64,000 nt of DNA, from contig CM043788.1 in NCBI GenBank assembly GCA_023974075.1, positions 14,199,928-14,263,927 of the forward strand. Direction: 5' to 3'. The notes under the pieces were generated by a model. That model saw only the letters and a list, made by a program, of their open reading frames with translations, had not been told where the DNA came from and did not search any database. Positions 57,685 through 64,000 of the stretch are shown here, piece by piece. The position numbers and the translations under genes are program-made. Origin of the DNA: Chaenocephalus aceratus. Its lineage: Eukaryota > Chordata > Actinopteri > Perciformes > Channichthyidae. Positions within the stretch are counted from its first letter, which is position 1. Each line of letters starts with the position of its first letter.

Positions 57685-58880
57685 GTGAGTCCCGCGTTAC
57701 GTACTTGCCACTGCCTGCATATGCCACGAAATGCGCTTTCAGTCTCTCATAATGTATGTTTTCTGCCATCTTTGATGAGAGATGAAATGATTTTTTTGCC
57801 ATAAGTTATCAGTGAAAGTGGTACTGCTGGACAGAGTACTACATGGGGAAATTAAAGATGATTTGATTGTGTTATTAAAAGAGGAGAGAGAGGAACTTAA
57901 CGTGTTCATGTTATTCTATACATGTATAGAAAATGTGCATGTTGAACTACAGGCTGGATATATTTCCCAGGCATCAAGGAAATAGAAAAATAGAAAAATC
58001 AACATCGGTTCAAAAGTAAATAATGAATAATGAATAATAATAATAATGAATGATAGAAGTACTTGATTGTACTTGTGGCAGTAGTCCAAGTACTCTGTCC
58101 AGCAGTACCACATTCACTGAGAACTTATGGCAAAAAAACATTTTATCTCTCATCAAAAATGGCAGAAAACATACATTATTGTACTCTGGAGGGGAGTTTA
58201 ACAGGGTATTACTCAAAAAGTACACGATAAAAGTACTTGATTATACTTGTGGCAGTATTCCAAGTAGTACTCAGTACCACTTTCACTGAGAACATATGGC
58301 AACAAATCATTTTATCTCTCATCAAAGACGGCAGAAAACATACATTATTGTACTCTGGAGGGGAGTTTGACAGGGTATTACTCAACAAGTACACGATAAA
58401 AGTACTTGATTGTACTTGTGGCAGTAGTCCAAGTAGTACTCTGTCCAGCAGTACCACTTTCACTGAGAAATTATGGCAAAAAATCATTTTATCTCTCATC
58501 AAAGATGGCAGAAAACATACATTATTGTATTCTGGAGGGGATTTTGACAGGGTATTTCTCAAAAAGTACACAGTAAAAGTACTTGATTGTACTTTTGGTA
58601 GTAGTCTAACAAGTAGGCTACTGAGTCCAACAGTATCACTTTTATTAAGAATGTATGGCTAAAAATAATTTTATCGCATCAAATATAGCAGAAGTGGCAT
58701 GATTTTGTTCTCAGGAGGGGAATTTGAGAGTATTACCCAGAAAAAAGACAGTAAAAGTACTTCATTTTATTGTTGGTAGCAGTCAAACTAGGACTGAGTC
58801 AAACAGTGTTAGTTTGTCTGATAGTCGGTGCCCTCCCACTCGCTTAACAGGTTTAACTACGTCTCGACGAACTCTCACAG

Positions 58881-58991
58881 GTCATCCGTCAGACAGAGAT
58901 GAGTTCCCTGCAGGAAGGAGACCTCACTCTGCGGGGGACTAGAGCCCCCAGCCGGCTGCAGGCTGCACGCGGCACCGAGGAGTCAGCACAG
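58881..58991 (+). CDS. Exon-like block in satellite monomer 2
   Basis: Same sequence as the monomer 1 block as far as read, with ATG at 58899 and GTGAGT donor at 58992. The translation is unchanged. Confidence 0.4.
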
Positions 58992-60186
58992 GTGAGTCCC
59001 GCGTTACGTACTTGCCACTGCCTGCATATGCCACGAAATGCGCTTTCAGTCTCTCATAATGTATGTTTTCTGCCATCTTTGATGAGAGATGAAATGATTT
59101 TTTTTGCCATAAGTTATCAGTGAAAGTGGTACTGCTGGACAGAGTACTACATGGGGAAATTAAAGATGATTTGATTGTGTTATTAAAAGAGGAGAGAGAG
59201 GAACTTAACGTGTTCATGTTATTCTATACATGTATAGAAAAGGTGCATGTTGAACTACAGGCTGGATATATTTCCCAGGCATCAAGGAAATAGAAAAATA
59301 GAAAAATCAACATCGGTTCAAAAGTAAATAATGAATAATGAATAATAATAATGAATGATAGAAGTACTTGATTGTACTTGTGGCAGTAGTCCAAGTACTC
59401 TGTCCAGCAGTACCACATTCACTGAGAACTTATGGCAAAAAAAACATTTTATCTCTCATCAAAAATGGCAGAAAACATACATTATTGTACTCTGGAGGGG
59501 AGTTTAACAGGGTATTACTCAAAAAGTACACGATAAAAGTACTTGATTATACTTGTGGCAGTATTCCAAGTAGTACTCAGTACCACTTTCACTGAGAACA
59601 TATGGCAACAAATCATTTTATCTCTCATCAAAGACGGCAGAAAACATACATTATTGTACTCTGGAGGGGAGTTTGACAGGGTATTACTCAACAAGTACAC
59701 GATAAAAGTACTTGATTGTACTTGTGGCAGTAGTCCAAGTAGTACTCTGTCCAGCAGTACCACTTTCACTGAGAAATTATGGCAAAAAATCATTTTATCT
59801 CTCATCAAAGATGGCAGAAAACATACATTATTGTATTCTGGAGGGGAGTTTGACAGGGTATTTCTCAAAAAGTACACAGTAAAAGTACTTGATTGTACTT
59901 TTGGTAGTAGTCTAACAAGTAGGCTACTGAGTCCAACAGTATCACTTTTATTAAGAATGTATGGCTAAAAATAATTTTATCGCATCAAATATAGCAGAAG
60001 TGGCATGATTTTGTTCTCAGGAGGGGAATTTGAGAGTATTACCCAGAAAAAAGACAGTAAAAGTACTTCATTTTATTGTTGGTAGCAGTCAAACTAGGAC
60101 TGAGTCAAACAGTGTTAGTTTGTCTGATAGTCGGTGCCCTCCCACTCGCTTAACAGGTTTAACTACGTCTCGACGAACTCTCACAG

Positions 60187-60297
60187 GTCATCCGTCAGAC
60201 AGAGATGAGTTCCCTGCAGGAAGGAGACCTCACTCTGCGGGGGACTAGAGCCCCCAGCCGGCTGCAGGCTGCACGCGGCACCGAGGAGTCAGCACAG
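60187..60297 (+). CDS. Exon-like block in satellite monomer 3
   Basis: ATG at 60205 and donor at 60298. The translation is unchanged from the other copies. Confidence 0.4.
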
Positions 60298-61489
60298 GTG
60301 AGTCCCGCGTTACGTACTTGCCACTGCCTGCATATGCCACGAAATGCGCTTTCAGTCTCTCATAATGTATGTTTTCTGCCATCTTTGATGAGAGATGAAA
60401 TGATTTTTTTGCCATAAGTTATCAGTGAAAGTGGTACTGCTGGACAGAGTACTACATGGGGAAATTAAAGATGATTTGATTGTGTTATTAAAAGAGGAGA
60501 GAGAGGAACTTAACGTGTTCATGTTATTCTATACATGTATAGAAAAGGTGCATGTTGAACTACAGGCTGGATATATTTCCCAGGCATCAAGGAAATAGAA
60601 AAATAGAAAAATCAACATCGGTTCAAAAGTAAATAATGAATAATGAATAATAATAATGAATGATAGAAGTACTTGATTGTACTTGTGGCAGTAGTCCAAG
60701 TACTCTGTCCAGCAGTACCACATTCACTGAGAACTTATGGCAAAAAAACATTTTATCTCTCATCAAAGATGGCAGAAAACATACATTATTGTACTCTGGA
60801 GGGGAGTTTAACGGGGTATTACTCAAAAAGTACACGATAAAAGTACTTGATTATACTTGTGGCAGTATTCCAAGTAGTACTCAGTACCACTTTCACTGAG
60901 AACATATGGCAACAAATCATTTTATCTCTCATCAAAGACGGCAGAAAACATACATTATTGTACTCTGGAGGGGAGTTTGACAGGGTATTACTCAACAAGT
61001 ACACGATAAAAGTACTTGATTGTACTTGTGGCAGTAGTCCAAGTAGTACTCTGTCCAGCAGTACCACTTTCACTGAGAAATTATGGCAAAAATCATTTTA
61101 TCTCTCATCAAAGATGGCAGAAAACATACATTATTGTATTCTGGAGGGGAGTTTGACAGGGTATTTCTCAAAAAGTACACAGTAAAAGTACTTGATTGTA
61201 CTTTTGGTAGTAGTCTAACAAGTAGGCTACTGAGTCCAACAGTATCACTTTTATTAAGAATGTATGGCTAAAAATAATTTTATCGCATCAAATATAGCAG
61301 AAGTGGCATGATTTTGTTCTCAGGAGGGGAATTTGAGAGTATTACCCAGAAAAAAGACAGTAAAAGTACTTCATTTTATTGTTGGTAGCAGTCAAACTAG
61401 GACTGAGTCAAACAGTGTTAGTTTGTCTGATAGTCGGTGCCCTCCCACTCGCTTAACAGGTTTAACTACGTCTCGACGAACTCTCACAG

Positions 61490-61600
61490 GTCATCCGTCA
61501 GACAGAGATGAGTTCCCTGCAGGAAGGAGACCTCACTCTGCGGGGGACTAGAGCCCCCAGCCGGCTGCAGGCTGCACGCGGCACCGAGGAGTCAGCACAG
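61490..61600 (+). CDS. Exon-like block in satellite monomer 4
   Basis: ATG at 61508 and donor at 61601. The translation is unchanged from the other copies. Confidence 0.4.
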
Positions 61601-62794
61601 GTGAGTCCCGCGTTACGTACTTGCCACTGCCTGCATATGCCACGAAATGCGCTTTCAGTCTCTCATAATGTATGTTTTCTGCCATCTTTGATGAGAGATG
61701 AAATGATTTTTTTGCCATAAGTTATCAGTGAAAGTGGTACTGCTGGACAGAGTACTACATGGGGAAATTAAAGATGATTTGATTGTGTTATTAAAAGAGG
61801 AGAGAGAGGAACTTAACGTGTTCATGTTATTCTATACATGTATAGAAAAGGTGCATGTTGAACTACAGGCTGGATATATTTCCCAGGCATCAAGGAAATA
61901 GAAAAATAGAAAAATCAACATCGGTTTCAAAAGTAAATAATGAATAATGAATAATAATAATGAATGATAGAAGTACTTGATTGTACTTGTGGCAGTAGTC
62001 CAAGTACTCTGTCCAGCAGTACCACATTCACTGAGAACTTATGGCAAAAAAACATTTTATCTCTCATCAAAGATGGCAGAAAACATACATTATTGTACTC
62101 TGGAGGGGAGTTTAACGGGGTATTACTCAAAAAGTACACGATAAAAGTACTTGATTATACTTGTGGCAGTATTCCAAGTAGTACTCAGTACCACTTTCAC
62201 TGAGAACATATGGCAACAAATCATTTTATCTCTCATCAAAGACGGCAGAAAACATACATTATTGTACTCTGGAGGGGAGTTTGACAGGGTATTACTCAAC
62301 AAGTACACGATAAAAGTACTTGATTGTACTTGTGGCAGTAGTCCAAGTAGTACTCTGTCCAGCAGTACCACTTTCACTGAGAAATTATGGCAAAAAATCA
62401 TTTTATCTCTCATCAAAGATGGCAGAAAACATACATTATTGTATTCTGGAGGGGAGTTTGACAGGGTATTTCTCAAAAAGTACACAGTAAAAGTACTTGA
62501 TTGTACTTTTGGTAGTAGTCTAACAAGTAGGCTACTGAGTCCAACAGTATCACTTTTATTAAGAATGTATGGCTAAAAATAATTTTATCGCATCAAATAT
62601 AGCAGAAGTGGCATGATTTTGTTCTCAGGAGGGGAATTTGAGAGTATTACCCAGAAAAAAGACAGTAAAAGTACTTCATTTTATTGTTGGTAGCAGTCAA
62701 ACTAGGACTGAGTCAAACAGTGTTAGTTTGTCTGATAGTCGGTGCCCTCCCACTCGCTTAACAGGTTTAACTACGTCTCGACGAACTCTCACAG

Positions 62795-62905
62795 GTCATC
62801 CGTCAGACAGAGATGAGTTCCCTGCAGGAAGGAGACCTCACTCTGCGGGGGACTAGAGCCCCCAGCCGGCTGCAGGCTGCACGCGGCACCGAGGAGTCAG
62901 CACAG
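62795..62905 (+). CDS. Exon-like block in satellite monomer 5
   Basis: ATG at 62813 and donor at 62906. The translation is unchanged. The sixth monomer is cut by the window end before this block. Confidence 0.4.
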
Positions 62906-64000
62906 GTGAGTCCCGCGTTACGTACTTGCCACTGCCTGCATATGCCACGAAATGCGCTTTCAGTCTCTCATAATGTATGTTTTCTGCCATCTTTGATGAG
63001 AGATGAAATGATTTTTTTGCCATAAGTTATCAGTGAAAGTGGTACTGCTGGACAGAGTACTACATGGGGAAATTAAAGATGATTTGATTGTGTTATTAAA
63101 AGAGGAGAGAGAGGAACTTAACGTGTTCATGTTATTCTATACATGTATAGAAAATGTGCATGTTGAACTACAGGCTGGATATATTTCCCAGGCATCAAGG
63201 AAATAGAAAAATAGAAAAATCAACATCGGTTCAAAAGTAAATAATGAATAATGAATAATAATAATAATGAATGATAGAAGTACTTGATTGTACTTGTGGC
63301 AGTAGTCCAAGTACTCTGTCCAGCAGTACCACATTCACTGAGAACTTATGGCAAAAAAACATTTTATCTCTCATCAAAAATGGCAGAAAACATACATTAT
63401 TGTACTCTGGAGGGGAGTTTAACAGGGTATTACTCAAAAAGTACACGATAAAAGTACTTGATTATACTTGTGGCAGTATTCCAAGTAGTACTCAGTACCA
63501 CTTTCACTGAGAACATATGGCAACAAATCATTTTATCTCTCATCAAAGACGGCAGAAAACATACATTATTGTACTCTGGAGGGGAGTTTGACAGGGTATT
63601 ACTCAACAAGTACACGATAAAAGTACTTGATTGTACTTGTGGCAGTAGTCCAAGTAGTACTCTGTCCAGCAGTACCACTTTCACTGAGAAATTATGGCAA
63701 AAAATCATTTTATCTCTCATCAAAGATGGCAGAAAACATACATTATTGTATTCTGGAGGGGAGTTTGACAGGGTATTTCTCAAAAAGTACACAGTAAAAG
63801 TACTTGATTGTACTTTTGGTAGTAGTCTAACAAGTAGGCTACTGAGTCCAACAGTATCACTTTTATTAAGAATGTATGGCTAAAAATAATTTTATCGCAT
63901 CAAATATAGCAGAAGTGGCATGATTTTGTTCTCAGGAGGGGAATTTGAGAGTATTACCCAGAAAAAAGACAGTAAAAGTACTTCATTTTATTGTTGGTAG

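Larger units (their letters stand above)
56393..64000. repeat. Tandem array of ~1.3-kb monomers (satellite/macrosatellite)
   Basis: Monomers begin at GTACTTGCCACTGCCTGCAT: 56393 (1308 bp), 57701 (1307), 59008 (1306), 60314 (1303), 61617 (1305) and 62922 (1079 to the window end). Differences between monomers are single-base changes and short length changes in homopolymers and the (AAT)n run, so the array is recent or actively homogenised. Each monomer has an inverted arm, an (AAT)n stretch, a series of 169-178 bp subrepeats and a GC-rich exon-like block. Open frames on both strands recur only because the monomer lacks stops there. Confidence 0.97.

Noticed and set aside
56608..63883. Recurring open frames of 64-141 residues on both strands across the array
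   Set aside because: They repeat with the 1.3-kb monomer, overlap on opposite strands, cut through the subrepeats and resemble no protein. They are a result of the repeat lacking stops, except for the separate GC-rich exon-like block.

Overview
The window reads as intergenic or intronic DNA of a ray-finned (teleost) fish. This rests on the repeat families seen: an L2-clade LINE, a Rex1-like LINE, Ty3/gypsy and BEL/Pao LTR elements, several hAT elements, TTAA-type elements, a Harbinger MITE and long GT microsatellites. It also rests on interrupted exons with GT/AG junctions and the lack of any bacterial gene order. The species cannot be named. No intact host protein gene is visible. Almost every coding stretch is a mobile-element remnant, and there are no rRNA, tRNA or CRISPR loci.

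Layout. 1-19581 is a nest of insertions. A broken gypsy element (583-1546 and 18381-19581) appears to enclose a minus-strand L2 LINE (3121-18380). The LINE is split by a Harbinger MITE (3263-3872), a TTAA element (3911-5990) and hAT-1 (6849-15879). hAT-1 holds hAT-2 (7075-15160), which holds a long-inverted-repeat element 'A' (7996-14989). 'A' holds a Rex1-like LINE, which holds a related element 'C' (9507-12169). Target-site duplications can be read at most steps. 19582-30423 is quieter, single-copy-like, AT-rich DNA with MITEs, microsatellites and an L1-like fragment. 30424-35765 is element 'B', a relative of 'A', with a non-autonomous LTR element (30948-33031) inside it. 35766-36679 is a spliced, broken SGNH-hydrolase-like unit. 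37977-43200 holds a decayed LTR/retrovirus-like element. 45079-52389 is a full-length but frameshifted BEL/Pao element with both LTRs and a 5-bp target duplication. 52943-55589 is a long inverted-repeat unit enclosing two in-frame exon-like blocks and LINE fragments.

56393 to the window end is a very homogeneous tandem array of about 1.3-kb monomers, 5.8 copies here and continuing past the edge. Each monomer contains four or five 169-178 bp subrepeats, one inverted subrepeat arm and a GC-rich exon-like block (ATG, 31 codons, GT donor). This array and the family of long-inverted-repeat elements A/B/C, which lack a transposase, are the most interesting content.

No genes work together as a pathway here. 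The relationships that can be read are insertion order, shared ends and captured sequence. All identity and age statements come from reading by eye; no alignment or database search was run.
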